From positions 186,001 to 250,000 of the forward strand of contig CAKUKI010000003.1 of assembly GCA_934662565.1 (NCBI GenBank): a stretch of 64,000 nucleotides of DNA, in the 5' to 3' direction. Positions 42,670 through 50,266 of the stretch are shown piece by piece. Each line of letters opens with the position of its first letter. The first letter of the stretch is position 1. Under the pieces are notes generated by a model. It was not told where the DNA came from and did no database searches. It saw only the letters and a list, made by a program, of their open reading frames with translations. The stretch is from an uncultured Elusimicrobiales bacterium. Lineage in GTDB: Bacteria; Elusimicrobiota; Elusimicrobia; Elusimicrobiales; Elusimicrobiaceae. The position numbers were made by a program, and so were the translations under genes.

Positions 42670-44424
42670 TTAATTTTTTAACTTCTTTTGCAGCTGCATA
42701 TACAACTGCACCATGTCCTGCGGGACATTTCCGGACCCCAGCGTTTTCATTTTATGCTGTAAGGCCGCCAGCTGTTTTTGCACGCCGGCTTTGGCTATTT
42801 TAGAGGCACACTCCTCTATATCCCTTTCGGGCGAAAAATCCTCCGGAATGGGTACTAAAGAAAGTTTTATAATTTCGTTCTTTAGTCCGGGGGCATTATT
42901 AATGGTTTGCTCTGTAAGAGAGCCGGACGCCGGATTGTTCCGGTACGCTGTTTGCAGTGCGGCAAAAAGCTCCCACAAGCGGGGGTCCTCAAAATCGGTT
43001 TGCGTCAAAGCGGCGCATTGGGGCACATAGAGCGGAAAGTGCAGCAACCAAGAAATTAAGTCTTCTTCTATCGGGTTAGCGGGGGCCGCCGCCGGCTTTT
43101 GCCGCGCGGGCGCGGTTTTTATTGCCGCATATTTGGGTGCCGCTGTTTGCTGGTGGAGCCGCTCCAAGACCAGTTGTTCATCTACGTTTACCCGTTCCGC
43201 CACATATTTTACCCATTCCCGCCGGACAATCTCGTCCGGCTGTTTGGCTACCGTTTCCACCAGTTCGGACACAACCTGCGTTTTGTCTTGTGCGCCAAGC
43301 GGTTGCGGGTGGGCGGACAGTTGTAAACGGGTGTGAAATTCAATTAAATCCTGCGCGTTGGCCAAAATGGTTTCAAACGCTTCTTTGCCGTATTTGGCAA
43401 TATATTCGTCTGGGTCCAACCCTTCCGGCAGTGCGGCTACTTTTACAAAAAGGCCGTTTTCTATCAAAATCAGCCCGCCGCGCAGTGCCGCTTTAATGCC
43501 GGCGGAATCGGGGTCAAACAATACGGTCACGTTGCTGGTGTAGCGTTTTAACAGTTTGGCATGGTCCGCCGTTAAGCTGGTGCCTAACGGGGCGACCGTA
43601 TATTCTATCCCCGCCTGATGACAGCCGATAACGTCCATATAGCCTTCCAAAAGTACGGCCTTGCCCGCTTGGCGGATGGCGGGGCCGGCAAAGTTCAGCC
43701 CGTATAAAACTTTAGACTTGGAAAATAAAATCGTATCCGGCGAATTTAAGTATTTGGGTTCGCCGTCCCCCAAAATGCGCCCGCCGAAACCGACAGTTTC
43801 CCCGCGTTGGTTAATAATGGGGAACATCAGCCGCCCGCGGTAATAATCCCGCGCACCGTAAGGGGTTAGTACGCAAAGTCCGGCCGTTTTAAGTGCCTCG
43901 GCCGCATAACCGTTGGCGCGTGCGTATTGGCAAAATCCGGTTGGGTTATTGGGTGCGTAGCCCAGTTCAAATTTTTCGGCGGTTTCTTTGGTTAAGTTGC
44001 GGGTTTTAATATAATTGCGCACGCTTTCCCCGCCGCGGGCCATTAAATTACGGTGATAAAAGTTTTTGGCAAAATCCAATAATTTGCGGGCGTCTATGCG
44101 GCGCTGTTCATCGGCGGTCATTTGCCCAATGGGTTGGTATTCCACACCGGCCAAATCGGCCAGTTTGCGCAGTGCTTCGTTAAAGGATAAATTTTCCATT
44201 TTCATCAAAAAGGTAAAAATATCCCCCGCGGCTTGGCAACCAAAACAATAAAACAACCCCTTCTCGCTATTACAGGTGAAAGAAGGTGTTTTCTCGTTAT
44301 GGAACGGGCAGCATGCTTTCCACGTTTTACCGGAACGTTTCAGCGTGGGGACATATTGGCGGATGAGTTCCGCAATATCCACCCGTTCTTTGATGGTTTC
44401 CACAATATTGTTATTGTTTTTCAT
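42670..44424 (-). CDS. dnaG: DNA primase
   Basis: 584 residues. It makes RNA primers for replication together with DnaB (58581). The N-terminal CHC2 zinc finger reads CCPFHNEKTPSF and FYCFGCQAAGD. The RNA polymerase core has the EGYMDVIGCHQAGIEYTVAPLGTSLT TOPRIM stretch and FDPDSAGIKAALRG. The C-terminal 150 residues after a Pro/Ala-rich linker form the DnaB-binding helical domain. Own promoter: TATAAT about 14 bases before the ATG, within the gap after the rpsU terminator. This copies the classic macromolecular-synthesis operon arrangement. Confidence 0.96.
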   Translation of the reverse strand: MKNNNNIVETIKERVDIAELIRQYVPTLKRSGKTWKACCPFHNEKTPSFTCNSEKGLFYCFGCQAAGDIFTFLMKMENLSFNEALRKLADLAGVEYQPIGQMTADEQRRIDARKLLDFAKNFYHRNLMARGGESVRNYIKTRNLTKETAEKFELGYAPNNPTGFCQYARANGYAAEALKTAGLCVLTPYGARDYYRGRLMFPIINQRGETVGFGGRILGDGEPKYLNSPDTILFSKSKVLYGLNFAGPAIRQAGKAVLLEGYMDVIGCHQAGIEYTVAPLGTSLTADHAKLLKRYTSNVTVLFDPDSAGIKAALRGGLILIENGLFVKVAALPEGLDPDEYIAKYGKEAFETILANAQDLIEFHTRLQLSAHPQPLGAQDKTQVVSELVETVAKQPDEIVRREWVKYVAERVNVDEQLVLERLHQQTAAPKYAAIKTAPARQKPAAAPANPIEEDLISWLLHFPLYVPQCAALTQTDFEDPRLWELFAALQTAYRNNPASGSLTEQTINNAPGLKNEIIKLSLVPIPEDFSPERDIEECASKIAKAGVQKQLAALQHKMKTLGSGNVPQDMVQLYMQLQKKLKN

Positions 44425-44454
44425 GCCGCGCCTGCGCTATTATAAAGCCAAATA

Positions 44455-44493
44455 AGGCAATAGCTCTTTACTTGTGGTATAGAGCTATTGCCT
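44455..44493 (-). terminator. Terminator between rpsU and dnaG
   Basis: AGGCAATAGCTCT and AGAGCTATTGCCT form a perfect 13-bp stem with a 13-base loop. On the minus strand it is followed by TTATTT. It parallels the internal terminator known between rpsU and dnaG in Escherichia coli. Confidence 0.75.
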
Positions 44494-44508
44494 GTGGTAC
44501 AAACCTTA

Positions 44509-44703
44509 TTAAAAGCGTCTGCGTTTGGTGCGTCTGGCTCTGCGCTGCGCTTCTTGGGATTTCAATTTTCTTTTCACGCTCGGGGGCATGTAAGTTTCAC
44601 GTCTTTTAATCTCTTTCAAGATACCGTTTTTTTCACATTCCCGTTTGAAACGTTTAAGAGCTTCTTCCAAGTGTTCAGCGTCTCTTACTTTTACAAAAAC
44701 CAT
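44509..44703 (-). CDS. rpsU: 30S ribosomal protein bS21
   Basis: 64 residues if started at ATG 44703 (MVFVKVRDAEHLEEALKRFKREC), which matches the usual bS21 N-terminus; a GTG at 44718 would add five residues but leaves its ribosome site almost touching the start. The centre (GILKEIKRRETYMPPSVKRKLK) and the Arg-rich tail (RRARRTKRRRF) are diagnostic. It helps the 30S subunit engage mRNA Shine-Dalgarno sequences. First gene of rpsU-dnaG-rpoD, with a leader of about 60 bases. Confidence 0.95.
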   Translation of the reverse strand: MVFVKVRDAEHLEEALKRFKRECEKNGILKEIKRRETYMPPSVKRKLKSQEAQRRARRTKRRRF

Positions 44704-44800
44704 TAACTTATTCACCACCTTCTACGGTTTCATAGCTAAAAATGGGCGAGGAATTACTCCCTCTCCTATATTATATAAAATTTCAAGCAAAATTCCACCC

Positions 44801-45136
44801 TCAGCCGGCCGGCCAGTTAAAACGCCGCCCTGCCATTAAGTGAAAGTGCAAATGGTCCACGCTCTGTCCGGCCCCTTTGCCGTTGTTGGTCACCAGCCGG
44901 AAATCTTTTAAGTTGAACTGTTTGGCCAGTTTTTGGGCTACTAACAGTAATTTGCCCAATAAAAGCGCGTCTTGCGGTTGGGCTTCGTCCAAGCGGGTAA
45001 TATGTTTGCGCGGAATAATGAGCAAATGCGTGGGAGCTTGCGGGTTTAAGTCCTTAAACGCCACAACCTCGTCGTCTTCATAAACTAGTTGGCTTTTTAT
45101 AGAGCCGTCGGCAATGCCGCAAAATATACAATTCAT
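44801..45136 (-). CDS. HIT family nucleotide hydrolase (HinT type)
   Basis: 111 residues. The family hydrolyses purine nucleoside phosphoramidates or aminoacyl-AMP. The catalytic triad motif is DHLHFHLMAGR near the C-terminus, and the N-terminal CIFCGIADGSIKS carries two cysteines of the zinc-type HIT proteins. LIIPRKHITRLDEA lies in the centre. It is led by TATAAT six bases before the ATG, so it appears leaderless, and is transcribed separately from the unknown gene behind it. Confidence 0.93.
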   Translation of the reverse strand: MNCIFCGIADGSIKSQLVYEDDEVVAFKDLNPQAPTHLLIIPRKHITRLDEAQPQDALLLGKLLLVAQKLAKQFNLKDFRLVTNNGKGAGQSVDHLHFHLMAGRRFNWPAG

Positions 45137-45142
45137 ACCAGT

Positions 45143-45148
45143 ATTATA
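45143..45148 (-). promoter_or_regulatory. -10 box of the leaderless HIT gene
   Basis: TATAAT on the minus strand, six bases before the ATG at 45136. Confidence 0.6.
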
Positions 45149-45153
45149 CCTTA

Positions 45154-45987
45154 TTATTGGGCCAATATTACGCCCGCGTTAGCATACGGTGTAAGCGTAA
45201 ACCCGCCCAGTGCATTTAACTGCACTTTGCACCATTTTAAGGTGCCGTTGAGATTAAGCAGAACATTGACGGAATGAATGTCTGAAGCAGGAATATCGTG
45301 AAATATCATAATAAGGTTATCGCGCCGTTGGCTTTTGACGGCTACCACTACTGCTAAATAATCGTTTTTCATCCGGCGGCGTGCCCACGCGGCGGCTTCT
45401 TGCGGGTTGCTGGTTAAATTGGTGACGGGCGCGTTGACTGCCCGCACTGCGCCGCCTCCGGCGGCTCCGGCATAAGAGCGCAGCAAGGTGTTGGATTCGC
45501 CGCCTACATCACTTATGCGTAAGCCGTTTTGTAGGATGTTGGCAATATCAACACCGTCGGAAGATAAGGCCAGCCCTCTAAAAATAAGCGTGGTAGAATG
45601 GGGGAACGGAAACGCCGGCGCTTGGGCAACGGACGGTGCCGGCATGGTATAATTTTTCAAATTTTCTGCCGCAAAGCTGTGGCTTTCCAATGCCGGCCGC
45701 GCCCCGCGGATAGTGGGGCCTACCCCTATTTTTTCTAAATTTTTCAAGGCTTGTTTGGGTGAAATTCTAAGTACGCGGGTTTGGGTCCAATATAAGGCTT
45801 TTTTACTTTGCGGAACCGTGCGGGATACCCCAACTGCCGTGGCCGGATAATGCACCATGCGGCGTTCGGTTTGCACGGCGGCCTTTTCTCCGGCTCGTTC
45901 CAAGGCTTTCAGCGCATTTTTTTGCGCCAGTGCGGCGGAGGGGAAAACACATAATATAAGTAAAAGAGTTATCAATTTGTTTGTCAT
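45154..45987 (-). CDS. Secreted protein of unknown function B
   Basis: 277 residues with a signal peptide (MTNKLITLLLILCVFPSAALAQ). An Ala/Lys-rich helical stretch follows, then a domain from about residue 135 with LIFRGLALSSDGVDIANILQNGLR, NPQEAAAWARRR, YLAVVVAVK and FHDIPASDIHSVNVLLNLNG. The FRG at the start, the helix after it and the IPASDI strand recall ADP-ribosyltransferase-like folds, but this is a weak resemblance and the Glu pair expected near the end is not seen. The start is fixed by TATAAT seven bases upstream; an ATG at 46014 lies before that box. The promoter element at 46024-46039 is shared with secreted unknown A. Confidence 0.72.
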   Translation of the reverse strand: MTNKLITLLLILCVFPSAALAQKNALKALERAGEKAAVQTERRMVHYPATAVGVSRTVPQSKKALYWTQTRVLRISPKQALKNLEKIGVGPTIRGARPALESHSFAAENLKNYTMPAPSVAQAPAFPFPHSTTLIFRGLALSSDGVDIANILQNGLRISDVGGESNTLLRSYAGAAGGGAVRAVNAPVTNLTSNPQEAAAWARRRMKNDYLAVVVAVKSQRRDNLIMIFHDIPASDIHSVNVLLNLNGTLKWCKVQLNALGGFTLTPYANAGVILAQ

Positions 45988-45994
45988 TATTATA

Positions 45995-46000
45995 ATTATA
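45995..46000 (-). promoter_or_regulatory. -10 box of leaderless secreted unknown B
   Basis: TATAAT on the minus strand, seven bases before the ATG at 45987. Confidence 0.6.
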
Positions 46001-46023
46001 GAAAAAAACTTCAATTTAACAAT

Positions 46024-46039
46024 AGGACCAAAGGGCCTA
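46024..46039 (-). promoter_or_regulatory. Shared palindromic element, copy at secreted unknown B
   Basis: TAGGCCCTTTGGTCCT on the minus strand, 23 bases upstream of the -10 box. Flanking bases extend the symmetry (AATAGG on one side, CCTATT on the other). Confidence 0.65.
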
Positions 46040-46128
46040 TTTTGCGGTGGGTCTTATGGGTATACGGTGCGCGGGCAGTTAAAAATTTGTATCATATATC
46101 TATATTGTATTTTGGAGACCAAACAAAC

Positions 46129-47769
46129 ATGGCAAAAAATGACCTGACAACAAGAAACTTGATGTTGGATAGTTTGAAGCAATATGCTAAAAACCGTCTC
46201 TCGCATGAATTTATCCGCGAGCATGACGCCAAGAACGAGATTCCTTTAGACATTTTGAAAGAAATGTACGACCGCGATACGCTGGGCGTACACCTTTTGC
46301 TGATTCCCGAAGAATACAACGGTTTGGGTGGGCAAACCACCGAAATTTACCGCGTATGCGAACAGTTAGCCCGTATTGATTTAGGGATTGCCACCGGCGT
46401 TTTTGCCACCTTTTTAGGCAGTGACCCTATTAACGTGGGCGGTACGCCGGAGCAAAAAGCCAAATGGTTTAAGAAAATTGCCGACGAAAACAAGTTGGTG
46501 GCATACGGCGCTACGGAAGCGGATGCCGGCTCTGACTTAGTTTCTTTGCGTACCCGTGCAGAACGGGTGGAAAAAGACGGTAAAATTGTAGGCTATAAAA
46601 TTACCGGCAGCAAAATGTGGATTTCTAACGGCGGCGTAGCCGATATTTACACCGTACTGGCTTTAGCGCCAAACGGCCCCAGCTGGTTTATTGTAGAAAA
46701 GGGCACCCCCGGTTTTACGCAGGACGCGCACGAAGACAAACACGGTATCCGCCTGTCTAACACGGCCGGCTTGGCGTTTGACGAAGTGTATGTTCCGGCT
46801 GAAAACTTAATTGGTTTGGAAGAAGGCAAAGGCTTTCTGCAAGCGCAGGCCGTTTTCGGCTATACGCGCTTAATGGTGGCGGCTTTTGGTTTGGGCGCCG
46901 GAGAAGAAGCCGTAGAAACGGCTTTGGTTTATGCCCAACAGCGTATTCAGGCGGGCGGCCCGTTGGCCGAAAAGCAAGGCTTTATGTTAAAGCTCATTAC
47001 GCCGCACTATGTACGCTTTGAAGCGGCCCGCGCTTATATTGATTGGACCGCCAAACAGCTGGAAATCAACAACCATGGTTTAGCCACGGAAGGCGCCATT
47101 GCCAAATTGTATGCCACGGAATCCGGCAACAAAGCGGCCGAAGATGCCATTCAGGCTATGGGCGGTTTTGGCTACACGAAAGAATTTGCGGTAGAAAAAA
47201 TCAAACGCGACGTAAAAATTACCTGCATTTACGAAGGCACCAGCGAAGTGTTGGAAATGACCATTTTCCGCGGGCGCTGGCAGGAACACCTCAAAAGCCG
47301 CGGCCAATACTATATTAAACAGGCCGAAGAATTTGAGGCTATCCACGCGCAAAACCCCAACGTGGGGGCCGACAGCGTAGCCTTGGGCTTTAGAGCCTTG
47401 GCCCGCGTGTTGGAAGATTGCCGCGCGCAAAAACTTACCCGCCACCAATATATTACGTTTATGTTGGGGGATTTAATTTCCGAAGCGGAAGTGGCCGCGG
47501 TATTTACCCGCCAATGCGCCGAAGGCAAAGTGACGGAAGGCAGCCGCTTTGATTTGGCTACGTTAAGCACCATGGCGCGTGTTAACGCGCGCTTGAGCGC
47601 ATTTAAGATTGCCACGGACGGCATGAAACTTATTTTGGGCGTTGGCGCGGCCAGCGCGCAGGATTTGGCGGCCTCCGTCAACCTGATTGGCATTGAAGAA
47701 AAAATGACCGGCCTTATCACGGATGAGGACGCCGTTTCCGCCAAACTCAGAGATACTTTCAAAGCATAA
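46129..47769 (+). CDS. Acyl-CoA dehydrogenase, predicted bifurcating-complex subunit
   Basis: 546 residues, about 160 more than short-chain enzymes owing to a helical C-terminal extension after residue 385. FAD-binding segments YGATEADAGSDLVSLRT and KMWISNGGVADIYTV are present, and the catalytic base Glu lies in CIYEGTSEVLEMTI. The next two genes encode EtfB and a ferredoxin-fused EtfA, the arrangement of caffeyl-CoA reductase (CarCDE) and butyryl-CoA dehydrogenase/Etf complexes. By that comparison it would reduce an enoyl-CoA with NADH while also reducing ferredoxin. The substrate is unknown. Start ATG 46129 follows GGAG; a longer frame to 46042 lacks support. Confidence 0.88.
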   Translation: MAKNDLTTRNLMLDSLKQYAKNRLSHEFIREHDAKNEIPLDILKEMYDRDTLGVHLLLIPEEYNGLGGQTTEIYRVCEQLARIDLGIATGVFATFLGSDPINVGGTPEQKAKWFKKIADENKLVAYGATEADAGSDLVSLRTRAERVEKDGKIVGYKITGSKMWISNGGVADIYTVLALAPNGPSWFIVEKGTPGFTQDAHEDKHGIRLSNTAGLAFDEVYVPAENLIGLEEGKGFLQAQAVFGYTRLMVAAFGLGAGEEAVETALVYAQQRIQAGGPLAEKQGFMLKLITPHYVRFEAARAYIDWTAKQLEINNHGLATEGAIAKLYATESGNKAAEDAIQAMGGFGYTKEFAVEKIKRDVKITCIYEGTSEVLEMTIFRGRWQEHLKSRGQYYIKQAEEFEAIHAQNPNVGADSVALGFRALARVLEDCRAQKLTRHQYITFMLGDLISEAEVAAVFTRQCAEGKVTEGSRFDLATLSTMARVNARLSAFKIATDGMKLILGVGAASAQDLAASVNLIGIEEKMTGLITDEDAVSAKLRDTFKA

Positions 47770-47780
47770 GGAACAGCCCG

Positions 47781-48569
47781 ATGAACATTATTGTTTGTAT
47801 TAAACAAGTACCCGATTCCACCCGCGTAAAGGTGGACCCGAAGACCGGCACCTTAATCCGCGCCGGTGTACCCAGCATTTTGAACCCGTACGACCACTAC
47901 GCCTTGGAAAAAGCCTTGGCTATCAAAGCCAAAACCGGCGCCAAAGTGACCGTGCTTTCCATGGGGCCTGCGCAGGCCGTGGCCGTATTGCGCCTTGCAC
48001 TTGCCTTGGGGGCGGACGAAGGCGTCTTGCTTTCCAGCCGCGCGTTTGCCGGCTCCGATACGTGGGCCACTTCTTACGCGTTGGCTATGGCGGTGCGCAA
48101 AATCGGCTCGTTTGATATGATTTTGTGCGGCCAAATGGCTATTGACGGAGATACCGCCCAAACCGGCCCCGGTATTGCCTTCCATTTGGGCATCCCGCAA
48201 ATTACGTTTTGCGAAAGCGTAGACAGCGATGGTTCCCGCGCCGTGGTTAAAAAATTAATTGAAGGCGGCCACCAAATTTTGGAAGCGGACCTGCCCGTGT
48301 TAATTACTATGACCATGCCGGTAGATTACGCGCCGAAGTATCCGTCTTTCATGGCGGCGCACAAAGCGCAAGATAAAAAGACCGTCACTTGGACGGAAAA
48401 AGAAATCGGCGCCGATATGCACAAACTTGGGTTGGAAGGTTCGCCGACCCGTGTGTCGCGCATTTTCCCGCCGGCCGCCCGCCAAAAAGGCGAAATGTTC
48501 AATGGCTCTGCCGAAGAAATGGCCGCCAAGTTTGTAGAAATTTTGAAAAAGGAGAGTTTCATTAAATGA
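47781..48569 (+). CDS. etfB: Electron-transfer flavoprotein beta subunit
   Basis: 262 residues. The N-terminus IIVCIKQVPDSTRVKVDPKTGTL and the NPYDHYALEKAL helix are typical. The nucleotide-binding loop CGQMAIDGDTAQTGPGIA near residue 113 carries the DGDTAQ form found in Etfs of bifurcating complexes, where it holds the flavin that splits electrons from NADH. It follows the dehydrogenase by 11 bases with AAGGA before the ATG and overlaps etfA by four bases (ATGA). It is soluble and cytosolic. Confidence 0.94.
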   Translation: MNIIVCIKQVPDSTRVKVDPKTGTLIRAGVPSILNPYDHYALEKALAIKAKTGAKVTVLSMGPAQAVAVLRLALALGADEGVLLSSRAFAGSDTWATSYALAMAVRKIGSFDMILCGQMAIDGDTAQTGPGIAFHLGIPQITFCESVDSDGSRAVVKKLIEGGHQILEADLPVLITMTMPVDYAPKYPSFMAAHKAQDKKTVTWTEKEIGADMHKLGLEGSPTRVSRIFPPAARQKGEMFNGSAEEMAAKFVEILKKESFIK

Positions 48570-49759
48570 TTCAGGTAGCTTCTAATTGTGTAGGTTGCGG
48601 CAAATGTGTAAACACTTGTCCGTTTGGGGCGCTCTCCCTCGTGAACCGCAAAGCGGTTCCTAATGCCAGCTGCACCATGTGCGGTGCGTGTGTGTCTGCC
48701 TGTCCGGTCAAGGCGCTTTCCTTGCCGGCGGCCGGAGCCGCTAAAAAAGACCTGTCCGCCTATAAAGGGGTGTGGGCTTTTATTGAAATTTCCGATAATG
48801 GCACTCAGCAATCCGTCCGTCCGGTAGGCTTTGAGCTTTTGTCCAAAGGGCGCGAACTGGCGGACCAGTTGGGCGAAGAACTCTGTGCGGTAGTGATTGG
48901 CGACAATGTGCAAAATTATTTTGCCGATTTGTCTGCTTACGGTGCGGATAAAATTTATGCCGTTAACAGCCCCGCGTATCATGATTACAACACCTTGGCT
49001 TATGCCAACGCCATGGTGACGCTGATTAAAAAGTATAACCCCAGCGTGGTGCTGTATCCGTCCACCTATATCGGGCGCGATTTGTCCCCGCGCATTTCCT
49101 CTGAACTGTTTGTGGGTTTAACGGCAGATTGCACCGGATTATCCATCCAAGACGGTCTGCTTATTCAAACCCGCCCTGCGTTTGGCGGCAACATTATGGC
49201 GGATATTAAATGTCCGGATTACCGGCCGCAAATGTCCACCGTCCGCCCGAACGTATTTAAGAAAGTGCTTTCCCGCCCGAATTCTATGGCGCAGGTAATT
49301 AACGAAGTAATTGCCGTTCCTGCTGCCGCCGGAAAAGTGCGCATTATCAGCAAACAAATGGACCCTGTTTCCGGCGGGCAAAAACTGGACGAAGCCGAAG
49401 TGGTTTTGGCCGGTGGCCGCGGGATGAAAGATAAAGCGGGGTTTGATATGCTGGACACCTTAGCGCAAGAGCTAGGCGGCACAGTGGGTGCTTCCCGCGC
49501 GGCCATTGACCTTGGCCTTAAACCCAAAGAAAAACAGATCGGCCAGTCCGGCGTGACGGTAGCCGCCAAACTGTATGTAGCGTGCGGTATTTCCGGCGCG
49601 GTACAGCATATTGTGGGTATGGAACACAGCGATACGATTATCGCCGTCAATAAAGACGCCAATGCTCCTATCTTCAACGTGTGCAAATACGGTTTTGTGG
49701 GAGATGTACGCCAACTGCTACCCAAAGTGATTGACGGCATCAAAAAAGCCAAAAACTAA
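48566..49759 (+). CDS. etfA: Electron-transfer flavoprotein alpha subunit with N-terminal two-cluster ferredoxin domain
   Basis: 397 residues, about 70 longer than plain EtfA. The first 60 residues contain two [4Fe-4S] motifs, CVGCGKCVNTCP and CTMCGACVSACP. The EtfA N-terminal domain follows and the C-terminal FAD domain shows GQSGVTVAAKLYVACGISGAVQHIVGM and INKD-type IAVNKDANAPIFNVCKYGFVGD. The same fusion is known in CarE of caffeate-respiring Acetobacterium and in some clostridial Etfs. It ends the operon at a strong terminator. The clusters may pass electrons to a free ferredoxin. Confidence 0.94.
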   Translation: MIQVASNCVGCGKCVNTCPFGALSLVNRKAVPNASCTMCGACVSACPVKALSLPAAGAAKKDLSAYKGVWAFIEISDNGTQQSVRPVGFELLSKGRELADQLGEELCAVVIGDNVQNYFADLSAYGADKIYAVNSPAYHDYNTLAYANAMVTLIKKYNPSVVLYPSTYIGRDLSPRISSELFVGLTADCTGLSIQDGLLIQTRPAFGGNIMADIKCPDYRPQMSTVRPNVFKKVLSRPNSMAQVINEVIAVPAAAGKVRIISKQMDPVSGGQKLDEAEVVLAGGRGMKDKAGFDMLDTLAQELGGTVGASRAAIDLGLKPKEKQIGQSGVTVAAKLYVACGISGAVQHIVGMEHSDTIIAVNKDANAPIFNVCKYGFVGDVRQLLPKVIDGIKKAKN

Positions 49760-49775
49760 ATAGTTTGCCGAATTC

Positions 49776-49808
49776 AAAAAGAACCTCTCTAACGGGAGGT
49801 TCTTTTTT
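49776..49808 (+). terminator. Terminator of the acyl-CoA dehydrogenase-etfBA operon
   Basis: AAAAAGAACCTC and GAGGTTCTTTTT pair around a short loop; the T-run follows. Confidence 0.9.
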
Positions 49809-49818
49809 ACATATAAAA

Positions 49819-49846
49819 ACCCCAGTGCAGGGTAGCGCACTGGGGG
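49819..49846 (-). terminator. Terminator of the 49866 gene
   Basis: CCCCAGTGC and GCACTGGGG (49820-49828, 49837-49845). On the minus strand TTTTTAT follows the stem. A dedicated terminator supports the small gene being real. Confidence 0.85.
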
Positions 49847-49865
49847 GTAAGTAGGAGGATTAAAA

Positions 49866-50120
49866 CTAAAACATTTTTTTTGCGCAGCAAATGGAACCCC
49901 ATACGCCGTGGGAGGTGCGCCCTGCTTTTTTGAATAAGGCGCACTCCGGTGTTAGGGTGCGCACAATCCGCTGGTTTTGTTGGTAAATAAACGCAGCTTC
50001 CTGTGCGGAAAGCAAAACCACATCTTGCCTTCGGGCGCGTAAGGCAGCCCTTCCGGCGGCTTGGCTGACGGATGGGTCCGCTCCAAAAAATAAAGTTTTT
50101 ATCGGGTTAAGTGCTTTCAT
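49866..50120 (-). CDS. Small protein of unknown function
   Basis: 84 residues, no signal peptide or membrane segment. It is Ala/Arg-rich in the first half (SQAAGRAALRARRQDVVLLSAQEAAFIYQQNQ) and has three cysteines and a basic end (GSICCAKKMF). I recognise no family. It is supported by a leaderless TAAACT box six bases before the ATG, by its own terminator, and by a palindromic element 23 bases upstream of the -10 that matches those of secreted unknowns A and B. It diverges from the sensor kinase gene. Confidence 0.6.
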   Translation of the reverse strand: MKALNPIKTLFFGADPSVSQAAGRAALRARRQDVVLLSAQEAAFIYQQNQRIVRTLTPECALFKKAGRTSHGVWGSICCAKKMF

Positions 50121-50126
50121 AATTAT

Positions 50127-50132
50127 AGTTTA
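50127..50132 (-). promoter_or_regulatory. -10 box of the leaderless 49866 gene
   Basis: TAAACT on the minus strand, six bases before the ATG at 50120. A TATAAT also exists one base before the ATG but is too close to serve it. Confidence 0.5.
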
Positions 50133-50155
50133 GCGTTTTAGTGTTGTGTGCGCCA

Positions 50156-50171
50156 AGGGTCCTAGGGCCTG
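50156..50171 (-). promoter_or_regulatory. Shared palindromic element, copy at the 49866 gene
   Basis: CAGGCCCTAGGACCCT on the minus strand; 12 of 16 bases match the copy at 16653 with no gap, and the distance to the -10 box is 23 bases, as for the other two copies. Confidence 0.55.
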
Positions 50172-50178
50172 TATCCAC

Positions 50179-50218
50179 CGGACTTTTGGGCCTAGGCGTA
50201 AACAGGTCTTTGGACCTG
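50179..50218 (+). promoter_or_regulatory. Two further related palindromes before the sensor kinase
   Basis: CGGACTTTTGGGCCTA (50179-50194) matches 11 of 16 bases of the 46024 element. AGGTC-TTTG-GACCT (50204-50217) is a perfect palindrome of the same half-site, extended to AACAGGTC with GACCTGTT. They lie between the divergent 49866 and kinase promoters. Confidence 0.5.
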
Positions 50219-50242
50219 TTCCCCCTATCAGGGCGCGGGAAT

Positions 50243-50251
50243 TGCTATAAT
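50243..50251 (+). promoter_or_regulatory. Extended -10 of the sensor kinase gene
   Basis: TGCTATAAT, followed by AAAAGG six bases before the ATG at 50267. Confidence 0.55.
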
Positions 50252-50266
50252 AATAAAAGGTATAGT

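Noticed and set aside
46042..46128. 29-residue N-terminal extension of the acyl-CoA dehydrogenase
   Set aside because: No ribosome site precedes it, and it includes a stretch unlike the family; ATG 46129 has GGAG upstream.
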